DNA of 64,000 bases, from contig JAEOSU010000032.1 of NCBI GenBank assembly GCA_016840165.1, positions 1 to 64,000 on the forward strand, written 5' to 3'. Shown here in pieces: positions 10,929-20,010 of this stretch; the first letter of the stretch is position 1, and each line of letters starts with the position of its first letter. This stretch comes from Promethearchaeota archaeon (GTDB taxonomy: Archaea; Asgardarchaeota; Lokiarchaeia; Sigyniarchaeales; SOKP01). Under the pieces are notes generated by a model that searched no databases, was not told where the DNA came from, and worked only from the letters and a program-made list of their open reading frames with translations. A program made the translations under genes and the position numbers.

Positions 10929-13157
10929 ATGTATTTATTTAAAGATCAAGATGAAGTAGAAATTAAGTATTCTTGTAAGATTTGTTTAAAAGATATCCCA
11001 TTTAAAATAACCAAAGAGGAATATAAGGATACTACCAAATTTCCCATCAAAAAAGAATCACTTCATGGGGATCCTGAACATAAACTAATAGTATATTTCA
11101 ATCAATACTTAGAAGTTGAAAACTTTGAAATTAAGCATACTGTAAAGCGTGAAGAAGTATCTTATTCTGAGGAATTAACGCGACAAGTTTTAAGTGAGCT
11201 TGATTTAACAAGCAAAGAAATTGAATTATATTTTAGAACCACTGGCAGAGAAGCAGTTTCAGTGGGTGAAATGGCGCTTTTAATTAATGAACCAAAAGAA
11301 ACATGCCAAAAAATCGCAGAAAAATTCATAGAAAAAGGACTTTTCAAAGAAATAGTCGGAGCACAGCCTCATTATACTGCCCTCCCACCATATGCGGCTT
11401 TAGTCAGCCAACTGAGGAAGTTCCGTAGTTATATCTCCGATATTAAAACTAGTATCCCTCAACAATTAAATCAATCATTTGCTCAATTGGAAGGGAAAAC
11501 TGCTGCACCAAAAGTAGCAGTAAAACCCGAAGATTCAAGTAAACTCATGAAAGAACTGAAGGAAAATATGCTGACGCAAATTCAATCACAAAAGAAAGAG
11601 TTTGATGAAACTTTAGCAGTCATGGATCAAATTCGAGGAATAACAAAAGATATTTCTAGTTTAGAAGGAGTGACTGACAAAATTGTAGAAAGTCCACAAT
11701 TAGGTAATCTCTCTTCAAAATTCGATGAAATTAATAAGAAAACTTCTCAAATCATAAAGGATCAAGTATCTGACCTGAAAAATGAATTTGATAATATCAA
11801 AACCACCGTTTCTGGTAATCTCCAAAAACTAAGATTGGGTGTTATTCAACAAACTGTCGACCAAGTCCTCGATAAAGTAGTGAATGCTCGCCTAAAAGAT
11901 ATTACTGATTCTATTAATGTTCAATTAAGTGTCAATCAGATGGCTTTTACTGATGAGTTAAAGAAGGCATCAACAGGAGTGAATACTGAAATTGTTTCAA
12001 AATTAAAAGACTCTTTAAAAGATGCTTTAAAGAACATCGATGGACTCGCAACCAAAGCAGAGCAAGACAAAGAAAAGATCTATTCGGATATTGCAGAAAA
12101 TTTTAATAAAGCGGTTCAAATGGCTGAGGAAAAAATTGAAGGAATTTCTGGAAGTGCTTTTGAGGGTCTTGGAGATTTGAAAGATACATTTTCGAATCAG
12201 ATAGTGAAGACTCTTGATGATACATTGGATGATATCCTTAACAGGTTAGAAACTTCTGAGAAAGTAACCAAGGAATTCTGGGATCAAGCTAGAACTGGAC
12301 GAGGATTTACTATGAAGGATATCTGGTTTATCAGGTCTCCAGAAAGTGCTAAAGCTCACATAAATGAAGAGATCTCGAAAGCAAAAATGCGAGTATTGAT
12401 TGTTGCACCACTCTTAACCGATATTGATATTGATGCGATTAAGAGCCGGCCTTCTCACGTGAATTTTAGAATTGCTACAAATTTTAACCTTGCGGATCCT
12501 GCCCATGCTTCGATTATCAATGAATTCGACAAAATGGACAATGTAGATTACCGACAGCGCGGATTACAAAATTTATGGGGCATTAACAAGGATTATGAGG
12601 AAGTAATTATCTGTGTATTATCTAAAACGGAAATTAAGGGTGATACTATAACAGAAATAGCAGGAATCGGCAGTATTATCGAAGAACATATTAAGATATT
12701 TGTCCCAATACTCGAGGAGGCTTGGATGTCTGCAAGAAAGGAAGTTGTTCATGGAATTAAGCAAGAGGTACTTCAAAAAGCAGCTCCTGAGACGCCTCAA
12801 CCACGAGTTCTTCCAAAACCAGAAGTGGAAATACCAAAACCCGCGGAGAAGGAACCAGTAAAAGAGTTAGAAGAACCTCTTCCTGCTGAAAAACCATCAC
12901 CCGAAGCTCAGGCTCTTCTGAAAAAGCAGTTTGATTTAATTTTTGATGGAATTGAGACTTTGACAGGATTAGAAATTTCAAAGGCTCTCGAGAAATTTCA
13001 GAATGAATACATTAAGAAATTAGGATATAATAGTATACTTAAAAATATTCATAATACTAGTACCGATCTTCGCAGCAAAACCTATGTGCTCAGTCAGTCA
13101 GAAAGGGAAGACATTAAAATGAAAATGAAATTTTGGGTTCAAAAACTCGGTTTTTAA
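10929..13157 (+). CDS. TrmB-like winged-helix protein with long coiled coil
   Basis: Protein of 742 residues. The first 80 residues include two CxxC-like cysteines (YSCKICLKDI), possibly a metal knuckle. A winged-helix domain of TrmB type follows at about 85-150 (LTSKEIELYF). Then comes a helical coiled-coil stretch to about 455, rich in Lys, Glu, Asp and Gln. Residues about 465-600 (KDIWFIRSPESAKAHI, then RVLIVAPLL) resemble the phospholipase-D-like C-terminal domain of TrmB regulators. A Pro/Glu linker and a helical tail end the protein. The length is far above that of ordinary TrmB sugar regulators, so a structural or sensing role is as likely as transcription control. ATG start; probably in an operon with the gene upstream. 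Confidence 0.65.
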   Translation: MYLFKDQDEVEIKYSCKICLKDIPFKITKEEYKDTTKFPIKKESLHGDPEHKLIVYFNQYLEVENFEIKHTVKREEVSYSEELTRQVLSELDLTSKEIELYFRTTGREAVSVGEMALLINEPKETCQKIAEKFIEKGLFKEIVGAQPHYTALPPYAALVSQLRKFRSYISDIKTSIPQQLNQSFAQLEGKTAAPKVAVKPEDSSKLMKELKENMLTQIQSQKKEFDETLAVMDQIRGITKDISSLEGVTDKIVESPQLGNLSSKFDEINKKTSQIIKDQVSDLKNEFDNIKTTVSGNLQKLRLGVIQQTVDQVLDKVVNARLKDITDSINVQLSVNQMAFTDELKKASTGVNTEIVSKLKDSLKDALKNIDGLATKAEQDKEKIYSDIAENFNKAVQMAEEKIEGISGSAFEGLGDLKDTFSNQIVKTLDDTLDDILNRLETSEKVTKEFWDQARTGRGFTMKDIWFIRSPESAKAHINEEISKAKMRVLIVAPLLTDIDIDAIKSRPSHVNFRIATNFNLADPAHASIINEFDKMDNVDYRQRGLQNLWGINKDYEEVIICVLSKTEIKGDTITEIAGIGSIIEEHIKIFVPILEEAWMSARKEVVHGIKQEVLQKAAPETPQPRVLPKPEVEIPKPAEKEPVKELEEPLPAEKPSPEAQALLKKQFDLIFDGIETLTGLEISKALEKFQNEYIKKLGYNSILKNIHNTSTDLRSKTYVLSQSEREDIKMKMKFWVQKLGF

Positions 13158-13162
13158 CCCCT

Positions 13163-13173
13163 CCTTAAATATA
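13163..13173 (+). promoter_or_regulatory. TATA-box-like promoter element
   Basis: TTAAATATA preceded by CCTCC lies about 36-44 bases before the ATG at 13209. The leader is T-rich and has no Shine-Dalgarno, so a very short or absent 5' untranslated region is likely for the downstream gene. Called from sequence alone. Confidence 0.4.
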
Positions 13174-13208
13174 ACAAAACTATTATTTTAGACTTTCTTT
13201 TTCTTTTT

Positions 13209-14204
13209 ATGGTACAAGAAGTAATTACTGTTAATTCGGGAAAGATTTACGATTATCTCGATCATATCGATGTTAGAGCCTATGGAAAACCACGTATGCT
13301 CTCGGTTTACTTAATTGAATTCGATAATGGATCGATTCTATTCGACTGTGGTTCGTCATTAGATACGAAGAAAATATTACGTTATTTTAGAAACAATCAT
13401 GTTCCTTTAGATTCGTTTCGATATTTAGTTACCTCACACCATCACTTTGATCATAATGGAGGAATGTATCTCCTTTATGCTAAGCTCAAAAAATATAACC
13501 CTAATGTGAAAATCTTAACCAATAAAATAACCATGAACTTACTTAATAATTATGAAGAACATTTAAACAGAGCGAAGCGAACTTATGGAGATTTAATTGG
13601 AACAATGAAACCTATTGAGAAAAATGCATTTAAAATAATAGAACCTAGTAAAAATTTTAGCTCTGACGTTAATAAGCTTGAAATTATTGATAGTTTCTAT
13701 AAAAATAATAATGAAATTAAATTGGGTATTTTCCATACCCCAGGTCACACCCCAGATCATCAATGTCCATTCTTAATTAGGAATAATGAATTAGAATTTA
13801 TATTTTGGGGCGAAGCGGTTGGAACGATTTACCATGCATCTAAATTGTTGACAATGCCTACTTCTATGCCTACGTATTTTAATTATAATGAATTTATGGA
13901 AACATTAGCCAATCTTAAAAAATTGAATCCTCTAAAAGCAGGATTTGGTCATTTTGGGGTCATTAATGGAAAAGAAAATGTGAGAAAGATCTTAATTGAA
14001 CATGAGATGTTTCTTAAGAAATTTAGAGAGGAAATTATACTAGCTTATCAAGAGAAGCCTGAGACAAAGCATGTAATGGAAAAAATATTTCCACTTTTAA
14101 CTCCAAGGACTGATTTAAACATTGAAGGCAACTCTATCTTCAATGGTATCGCGTTGGGTATTGTGTATGGCATGATGATGGATTTAGGATATAGAAAAGC
14201 ATAA
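13209..14204 (+). CDS. Metallo-beta-lactamase-fold hydrolase
   Basis: Protein of 331 residues. The metal-binding signature SHHHFDHNGG (HxHxDH type) is near residue 76. A second histidine motif, HTPGHTPDH, is near 178, and GHFG near the C-terminal third supplies a further ligand. These make a complete dinuclear metal site of the glyoxalase II-like MBL superfamily. Substrate cannot be told from sequence. No Shine-Dalgarno precedes the ATG and a TATA-like element lies close upstream, so translation is probably leaderless. It converges with another MBL-fold gene that ends six bases away; the two share the fold but are not close copies. Confidence 0.8.
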   Translation: MVQEVITVNSGKIYDYLDHIDVRAYGKPRMLSVYLIEFDNGSILFDCGSSLDTKKILRYFRNNHVPLDSFRYLVTSHHHFDHNGGMYLLYAKLKKYNPNVKILTNKITMNLLNNYEEHLNRAKRTYGDLIGTMKPIEKNAFKIIEPSKNFSSDVNKLEIIDSFYKNNNEIKLGIFHTPGHTPDHQCPFLIRNNELEFIFWGEAVGTIYHASKLLTMPTSMPTYFNYNEFMETLANLKKLNPLKAGFGHFGVINGKENVRKILIEHEMFLKKFREEIILAYQEKPETKHVMEKIFPLLTPRTDLNIEGNSIFNGIALGIVYGMMMDLGYRKA

Positions 14205-14209
14205 TCTTT

Positions 14210-15097
14210 TTATTTAATAAGCCCCATTGTTTTTAATCCATCGATAAACCACTGTATTTCAAATTCTAATCCGTGAATATTCTCCCTTGTATGAATGCTT
14301 GACTCTGGAATGAATTTCTCATGATATTTTAATGAAATGTAGTTTAAAGAGGGATCCTCGTTGTACCATTTGATAATTGATGTTTTAACATCTAAATGAA
14401 AATCTTTTGTATTATCCATAATATCATTGAGCTCTTCACCTTTCCAGACGCCAAAATGAGCCAGGGATATTGAATCCAACTTATCTCTCATATCTTTTAA
14501 CTTATTTAAGGTTTTGAAATATTCAGATTCATTAAAATCTGGTGGCACAAATTCGGGCATTATAGTCTGATGATCGAGCTTATCAATTATGGCATCTCCT
14601 ACAAATAGATTCCGGTTTTTCTTATCGAAAATGGCAATCGAATCATGAGTATGACCAAAAAAATTAAACACTTCTAATTTCAACCCATTTAAATCAATAA
14701 TATCCCCCTCTTTTAAAGGTGTAACATCTTTAATTGGATCTATTGTATATCCAAAATACTTATTCATCGCTTCTGGTAATTCGAGATTTTGTATTGCATT
14801 TTCTGAGGCTAAAACTTCTATATTATTTTCATTCATTAACTTCTTAAATTTTTCAACTCCTTGTACATGATCAAAATGGCTATGTGTTAATAGAATTTTA
14901 TGAATTGGGTATAGTCCAAAATTTCTCAATTTTTTTATTACTTTTCTAACGGCTAATTCATCACCTATATCAATCATCATTCGCATTCCTTTATTTTCAA
15001 TGACATAAAGTGAAAGCTGTCCTGGCAATCGAAAAACCATCCCATCAATGAGATAAGAATTATCATTAAATTTTCCTTCAGAATTTAGAAAGACCAT
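14210..15097 (-). CDS. Metallo-beta-lactamase-fold hydrolase
   Basis: Protein of 295 residues with the motif THSHFDHVQG near residue 71, FGHTHDS near 147, a GDAIID aspartate, and AHFG near 218: the usual MBL metal ligands. The layout (N-terminal beta-lactamase fold, C-terminal helical part) resembles the glyoxalase II-like group with a helical cap. It is transcribed toward the other MBL-fold gene, with only five bases between the two stops. Substrate unknown. Confidence 0.8.
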   Translation of the reverse strand: MVFLNSEGKFNDNSYLIDGMVFRLPGQLSLYVIENKGMRMMIDIGDELAVRKVIKKLRNFGLYPIHKILLTHSHFDHVQGVEKFKKLMNENNIEVLASENAIQNLELPEAMNKYFGYTIDPIKDVTPLKEGDIIDLNGLKLEVFNFFGHTHDSIAIFDKKNRNLFVGDAIIDKLDHQTIMPEFVPPDFNESEYFKTLNKLKDMRDKLDSISLAHFGVWKGEELNDIMDNTKDFHLDVKTSIIKWYNEDPSLNYISLKYHEKFIPESSIHTRENIHGLEFEIQWFIDGLKTMGLIK

Positions 15098-15191
15098 TCT
15101 TTACTCCCCTATTTTTTTAATTGGTTTAATTGCCAATAATATTTAAAATGATTCCCATATAATTTAAAATGAGATTGCTTCTTCTATTATT

Positions 15192-16403
15192 ATGATGACT
15201 GATTCTGTTGAAGAATTCGATATATGCATAGTGGGTGCTAGCATTGCGGGAAATTATTTGAGTCATTTATTGTCGAAAACAGATTTAAAGGTCGTAATTA
15301 TAGAGGAGCATGAGGATATTGGCTTGCCCTTACAATGTGCTGGAATTATCTCCCAGAAAATCTCTAAACTAATAAATCTCCCCAATAAAATAATAAAAAA
15401 TAGAGTAAGAATAGCAAAACTAGTATCTCCAACCGGTAATTCTATTGAATTGTCCGGTAATGAAACTCCTTTTATCATAGATAGGGTTTTGTTAGATAAA
15501 CACTTTTATGCCCTTGCTAAAACCAATGATAATCTTCGTTTTTATTTAGGAGAAAGAGTTAAATCGTTATCAATTAATAAAGAGACGCCCAACCAATCGA
15601 TTACTATTACCACACCAAGAAGAATATTAAAAGCCAAATTGCTTGTCGGATGTGATGGACCTATTTCTTTCGTTGGAAACTTTCTAAATATCCGAAATAA
15701 ATTGTTATACGCTACCCAAATTCGAATTAAAGCTCAATTTAGCGAGAATAAAGCGGTTTTAATCTTTAATCCCCGATGGAAAGAATTGTTCGGTTGGATT
15801 GTTCCTGAAGGCGATAAAATTTTTCGAATTGGAATAGCATGTTCGAGTCAAATTCGAGAAAATTTTATGCTCCTATTAGAGAGTCTAAATATTGACTATC
15901 AGGATAGAATAGACCAGCAAGGGGGTTTGATTCCCTATGGGATGATGAATAATTGTGCATTTGATAATATTATTCTACTTGGAGACTCAGCAGGACAAGT
16001 AAAAGCAACAACTGGAGGTGGAATAGTTATGCTTATTACTGCAGCAAAGATCGCAAGTAAATGTATACAAAAAGCCTTTAATGCTAAAGATTTCTCCAAA
16101 AAATTCCTTAAAAATCATTATGAGTTGCCTTGTAAGAAATCCATAGGGAGAGAATTAAAAATTCATTTTCTCATTAGGAAAATTTTAGAATTATTTGATA
16201 AAAATGATTTTGATTCTTTTTTTAAGATAGTAAAGGAATATCAAATTGAAAAGATAATCTCAGTCTATGGTGATATGGATTTCCCAAGAGAGTTGGTTAA
16301 TAAGATGTTGAAAAATCCGATAATCATCAAATTTTTACTAAAATTTATTATTCGAAAGCCAATTCATTTAGTGAAGTTTCTTTTTATATCTTTAAGGTTT
16401 TAA
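15192..16403 (+). CDS. Geranylgeranyl reductase-family FAD oxidoreductase
   Basis: Protein of 403 residues. The N-terminal Rossmann motif GASIAGNYLSHLL (residues about 14-26) is followed by the EEHEDIGLPLQCAGIIS stretch typical of digeranylgeranylglycerophospholipid reductases, which saturate the isoprenoid chains of archaeal lipids. The second FAD contact, GDSAGQVKATTGGG, is near residue 268, as in the family. It could instead act on another isoprenoid such as a quinone. ATG start without a clear Shine-Dalgarno; an AT-rich TATA-like stretch lies about 28 bases upstream, so it may be leaderless. Confidence 0.8.
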   Translation: MMTDSVEEFDICIVGASIAGNYLSHLLSKTDLKVVIIEEHEDIGLPLQCAGIISQKISKLINLPNKIIKNRVRIAKLVSPTGNSIELSGNETPFIIDRVLLDKHFYALAKTNDNLRFYLGERVKSLSINKETPNQSITITTPRRILKAKLLVGCDGPISFVGNFLNIRNKLLYATQIRIKAQFSENKAVLIFNPRWKELFGWIVPEGDKIFRIGIACSSQIRENFMLLLESLNIDYQDRIDQQGGLIPYGMMNNCAFDNIILLGDSAGQVKATTGGGIVMLITAAKIASKCIQKAFNAKDFSKKFLKNHYELPCKKSIGRELKIHFLIRKILELFDKNDFDSFFKIVKEYQIEKIISVYGDMDFPRELVNKMLKNPIIIKFLLKFIIRKPIHLVKFLFISLRF

Positions 16404-16413
16404 GGAAATAAAC

Positions 16414-16447
16414 TATATAAAGTTTTAAAATGAGATGTATATATAAT
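16414..16447 (+). promoter_or_regulatory. Two TATA-like elements before the UroD-type gene
   Basis: CTATATAAAG (16414-16423) and TATATATAAT (16438-16447) lie 25-58 bases before the ATG at 16472. The second would place transcription start at or next to the ATG; the first would give a leader of about 25 bases. Which one is used cannot be decided from sequence. Confidence 0.3.
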
Positions 16448-16471
16448 AAATACTTTTAATTGATGAAATAA

Positions 16472-17650
16472 ATGGAGTGTCGAGAAAGAGTTTTAGCAGC
16501 TTTAAATTTAGAAGAACCCGATAGAGTTCCTTGCCATACTATTCTAATTGATGCGAATAACGTCGATGAAATATTAGGAACACCACAGCTTTCTGATTTC
16601 GATTTATTAGCACAAATTAAAGAGAGTAATCCCGAAAATTGGAGAGAAGAAATAAGCGATCTAATTGAAAGTGTAGAGACTTCTATTTTCTCCCGTTGCG
16701 TTGAGGCAGCAGCAGCTATTGGGCTTGATGCGATGCAAGTTGGTATTGTACCTCTTCGGTTCGTTGATGTTCCGGGCGATAATCGGGATTTAATGAAAGA
16801 TATTTTTGGTAGAATATGGGAAGCACGCGATAATGAAGGAAACTTTAATCCATATTATTTATATGGAACAACTGATTCAATAGAAAAATGGAAGGAAGTC
16901 AAAGAATATCTAGAGGGTCCCGCAATAGAAAAATATAAGCCATTTGTTAAGAAATTTTACCGGCGTATTAATAAAAAGCATAAAGATAAAATTTTTGTCT
17001 TGGTAACCAATGATTTAGCGGGCGTGTTTGAAAGTGCTTCTCAAGGATTAGGAATGAAGTTTTTCGCAAAGATGTTGCATAAAAATCCTAAATTTATTAA
17101 AGAAGTGCACGATTCTATTGCAGAGTTTACAGCTGAACTATATAAAAGCTATATGGAAGTTGGAGCGGAAGTTTTCATAGAATCAGGAGACTTAGCTTAT
17201 AAAACAGGTCCAATGATGAGCCCTAAGAAATTCTATGAAGTGTTATTACCCGCATATAAAACTATCACCGATACAGTCCATGAGGGTGGAGGTAAAATAG
17301 TCTTGCACACCGATGGTCACGTTACACCATTATTAGACTTTGTTATCGATTGTGGTTTTGATGGGCTTCAATCATTAGAACCAACTGCGAACGTGAATTT
17401 AGCAGAAGTGAAAAAGAAGACTGTAGGAAAAATCTGCCTGATGGGGAACATCGACGTGGCACACACACTCGTTTATGGGACAAAAGAAGAGGTATATAAT
17501 GATGTAAAATATGCGATCAAAACTGCTGGTCCTGGGGGAGGTTTCATGGTAAGTGCTGCAAATATGCATCCTGCAGTCAAGGTTCCTAATCTTCGCTGGA
17601 TGGTAGAAGCCACTAAAAAATTTGGAGAATATCCTCTAAAATTTGATTAA
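16472..17650 (+). CDS. UroD-family corrinoid methyltransferase-like protein
   Basis: Protein of 392 residues of the uroporphyrinogen decarboxylase superfamily, the TIM-barrel group that includes MtaA/MtbA/CmuA-type methyltransferases. It has the N-terminal RERVLAALNLEEPDRVPC and, near residue 274, HTDGH. Methyltransferases often have a HxCG zinc motif at that place; here Asp replaces Cys. GGGFMVSAANMHP near the end is typical of the non-haem group. The organism is unlikely to need it as a haem-pathway decarboxylase, since no other haem genes are nearby. A methyl-transfer role is inference, and no corrinoid protein is adjacent. Confidence 0.7.
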   Translation: MECRERVLAALNLEEPDRVPCHTILIDANNVDEILGTPQLSDFDLLAQIKESNPENWREEISDLIESVETSIFSRCVEAAAAIGLDAMQVGIVPLRFVDVPGDNRDLMKDIFGRIWEARDNEGNFNPYYLYGTTDSIEKWKEVKEYLEGPAIEKYKPFVKKFYRRINKKHKDKIFVLVTNDLAGVFESASQGLGMKFFAKMLHKNPKFIKEVHDSIAEFTAELYKSYMEVGAEVFIESGDLAYKTGPMMSPKKFYEVLLPAYKTITDTVHEGGGKIVLHTDGHVTPLLDFVIDCGFDGLQSLEPTANVNLAEVKKKTVGKICLMGNIDVAHTLVYGTKEEVYNDVKYAIKTAGPGGGFMVSAANMHPAVKVPNLRWMVEATKKFGEYPLKFD

Positions 17651-17682
17651 AATTTTAATTTGATGCTACTCATTAATTTTGT

Positions 17683-18048
17683 TTATGGTGATACCGCTGA
17701 AAAGAAGGCAATTTCATTAAATAATATATACCAAATAATCATAAAAACAATTACTACTCCCGATGAGATTGCGCCAAACCATTTTACACCTCTGGGAATT
17801 CCTAAATCTTCATTCTTACGTTGTACAATCGCTCGAACCCCAGCAACTAAATAGATCAAGGTTAGAATTAAAGAAACAAACCATAAAAACAATATAAATA
17901 ATGTAAGGGTGTAGATTGGTTGACCCTCCCATGTAATTGCGTTAATAAATTGCCAATATGTCACTATCAAATATGTTGGGATTGACCCATAAACTGCAGC
18001 ACTAAGAAAAGAAACTACACTCCATAAATATCCTCTAGCTGAAGACAT
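17683..18048 (-). CDS. Small membrane protein with three to four helices
   Basis: Protein of 121 residues with hydrophobic segments at about 10-32, 45-70 and 90-112. A charged loop (QRKNEDLGIPRGVKW) separates the last two. No family recognised. It converges with the UroD-type gene and stands alone; its leader is AT-rich. Confidence 0.55.
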   Translation of the reverse strand: MSSARGYLWSVVSFLSAAVYGSIPTYLIVTYWQFINAITWEGQPIYTLTLFILFLWFVSLILTLIYLVAGVRAIVQRKNEDLGIPRGVKWFGAISSGVVIVFMIIWYILFNEIAFFSAVSP

Positions 18049-18185
18049 ATATCTCTAACCTTTTTTATGAAACTTTATTCGTTTTATTCGAGTCTTATTA
18101 ATTATATTTTCAATAATTTATAAGATTTGTATCTATAGATTGTAAACAAAAATAAATAAAAAAATTAAATAAATTAATGGTTTTA

Positions 18186-19883
18186 TCAGTGAAGAAAAGT
18201 TCCTAAAAGTCCCAGAAAGCCTTGGTATGGTGCAAATGTAGAAACTACCATGACAAATAATATCGCAGCGATTAATGTACCCGCAATTGTATTCCCTGTT
18301 TTCTTATAAGTGTACACTGAAATGCCAGCAATGAGAAAATTAAGAGGAATCGCAATGGGCATCATTACACCAAAATAGAATAAATTACCCACTAAAGCGC
18401 TGATTAAAAGGATATAAAACGTGAAATAGGTTAAAAGAACTCCGAAGTGGATAAGTATTGCTTTTAGAGTGCCTTTTTGTGTTCTTTGAATTTTCGATTG
18501 AATAACAAATTGGAAAAGAATACTAAAAACTAAGAACATCAGAAATGCTATTACAAAATAGATTGCATCAACCCATGCTTTCGAAATAGAAGGGATCATT
18601 CCCACATAATTTAATCCTATAGAAGAATATAAAACCAGATATAACAGTGTAATAAGTATAAAACCATATAGAATAGATTTACCGATATCGGATATTGGAC
18701 TTTTGAAGGGAATTTTTAGCATATTCAGTAGAGGGGTGTCATTCTTTTTGCCAAGTCTCCAAAGTAGAATTAATATTCCAAATATTTGACCAAAAAGCAT
18801 AGTGAGAACAAAGCCAACTATAGCTAATGGAATAGGAAGAAATATCCAAATAATTATAAATATTCCTACTATCCCTAACGGAATTGAATATAATAATGAT
18901 TTAATCGCTATTTTATTAGCAGTGATATCCCTGATTTCGATTTTTAATTCATCTTCGGTATCTTTATCATTAAATTTCATTAGTTTTGAAATAGGTTCAA
19001 GTAACATAATAAATAATCCTATTCCCCCAATCACTTGAATTACAAGGATTAATAATCTAACGTTGCCATAGAAATTCTCCTCTGGAGTATTCGTATCTGG
19101 AAAAGTGTTTATTATCCAATCCCGCGCTTGTCTGGTAAAATCTGTGTCCCATGCAACTGCTAAATGATTACTATTATCGTCTAAATATATTTTTGTTGCG
19201 TTTCCCGTCTCAAATGATCCATATAATTGATTAGTATCTATTAAAGAGACACTTAATTCCGTCCTTTGTGCCACTGAAGCTTTTAAATAATCTAAATCTT
19301 GGACTTCATCAAATTTTGCTTTAATCATAAGTACGTTCAAGGGATCCGTGGAAGTGCCCTTACGAATATCACCTAAACTTGTTCCAACCCCGATAAACGC
19401 TTTAAAATCAGTACTTTGATTTACAATCAAGTTTCCAGGACCTCCCCCCATACTATAGCCAATATATGCAAGATTATTGGTATCGATGTCAGTGCGGCTA
19501 TTTAAATAATTAATTATAGCTTCGACATCATTGATAAGGTTGCCTCTTTCCAAACTCCCAGTACTCTGCCCATGTCCTCTAAAATCAAAAGGAACAGCTA
19601 CAAAACCTGCAGCGGCTAATTCTAAAGCATAACCCTTCATCATTTCCTTATTTGCCATAAATCCATGGCCAATTAGAACTGCTTTTTTATTTGATTCCTC
19701 ACTGTTTGTCGGCTCAAATACATTGAAAGAAATAAATACGCCATCATCCGTTGTCGCTGTTAATCCATATGTACTTTTTACATTAAATGGAGTGATAAAG
19801 ATAAAGATGGTACCAACTATAAATAAACCTAAGAATACGCAGAATAAGAGTAACTTTTTTTTTGAAAGATTGAATTTATTCAT
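18186..19883 (-). CDS. Alpha/beta-hydrolase fused to a polytopic membrane domain
   Basis: Protein of 565 residues. An N-terminal membrane anchor at about 11-32 is followed by a serine alpha/beta-hydrolase domain. That domain has an oxyanion-region GHGFM, FRGHGQSTG, the nucleophile elbow GYSMGG near residue 142, an acidic residue in KFDEV and a histidine in SNHLAVAWD. The triad therefore looks complete. From about residue 285 onward there are seven or eight hydrophobic helices. The hydrolase probably faces outside. Substrate unknown; lipid, peptide or ester hydrolysis are all possible. It is a tandem paralogue of the gene upstream (20011-21711), which has the same architecture. Confidence 0.75.
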   Translation of the reverse strand: MNKFNLSKKKLLLFCVFLGLFIVGTIFIFITPFNVKSTYGLTATTDDGVFISFNVFEPTNSEESNKKAVLIGHGFMANKEMMKGYALELAAAGFVAVPFDFRGHGQSTGSLERGNLINDVEAIINYLNSRTDIDTNNLAYIGYSMGGGPGNLIVNQSTDFKAFIGVGTSLGDIRKGTSTDPLNVLMIKAKFDEVQDLDYLKASVAQRTELSVSLIDTNQLYGSFETGNATKIYLDDNSNHLAVAWDTDFTRQARDWIINTFPDTNTPEENFYGNVRLLILVIQVIGGIGLFIMLLEPISKLMKFNDKDTEDELKIEIRDITANKIAIKSLLYSIPLGIVGIFIIIWIFLPIPLAIVGFVLTMLFGQIFGILILLWRLGKKNDTPLLNMLKIPFKSPISDIGKSILYGFILITLLYLVLYSSIGLNYVGMIPSISKAWVDAIYFVIAFLMFLVFSILFQFVIQSKIQRTQKGTLKAILIHFGVLLTYFTFYILLISALVGNLFYFGVMMPIAIPLNFLIAGISVYTYKKTGNTIAGTLIAAILFVMVVSTFAPYQGFLGLLGTFLH

Positions 19884-20010
19884 AATTTAATATTTCAACG
19901 TCATTCTATATAAAAGAATTAATCCAAATATGCAATACATTCCAATATGCCCTAATTTTTAATTTATAGTAGAATGTGAAGATAAAAAAAAAGGAAATAA
20001 TAATTGATTT

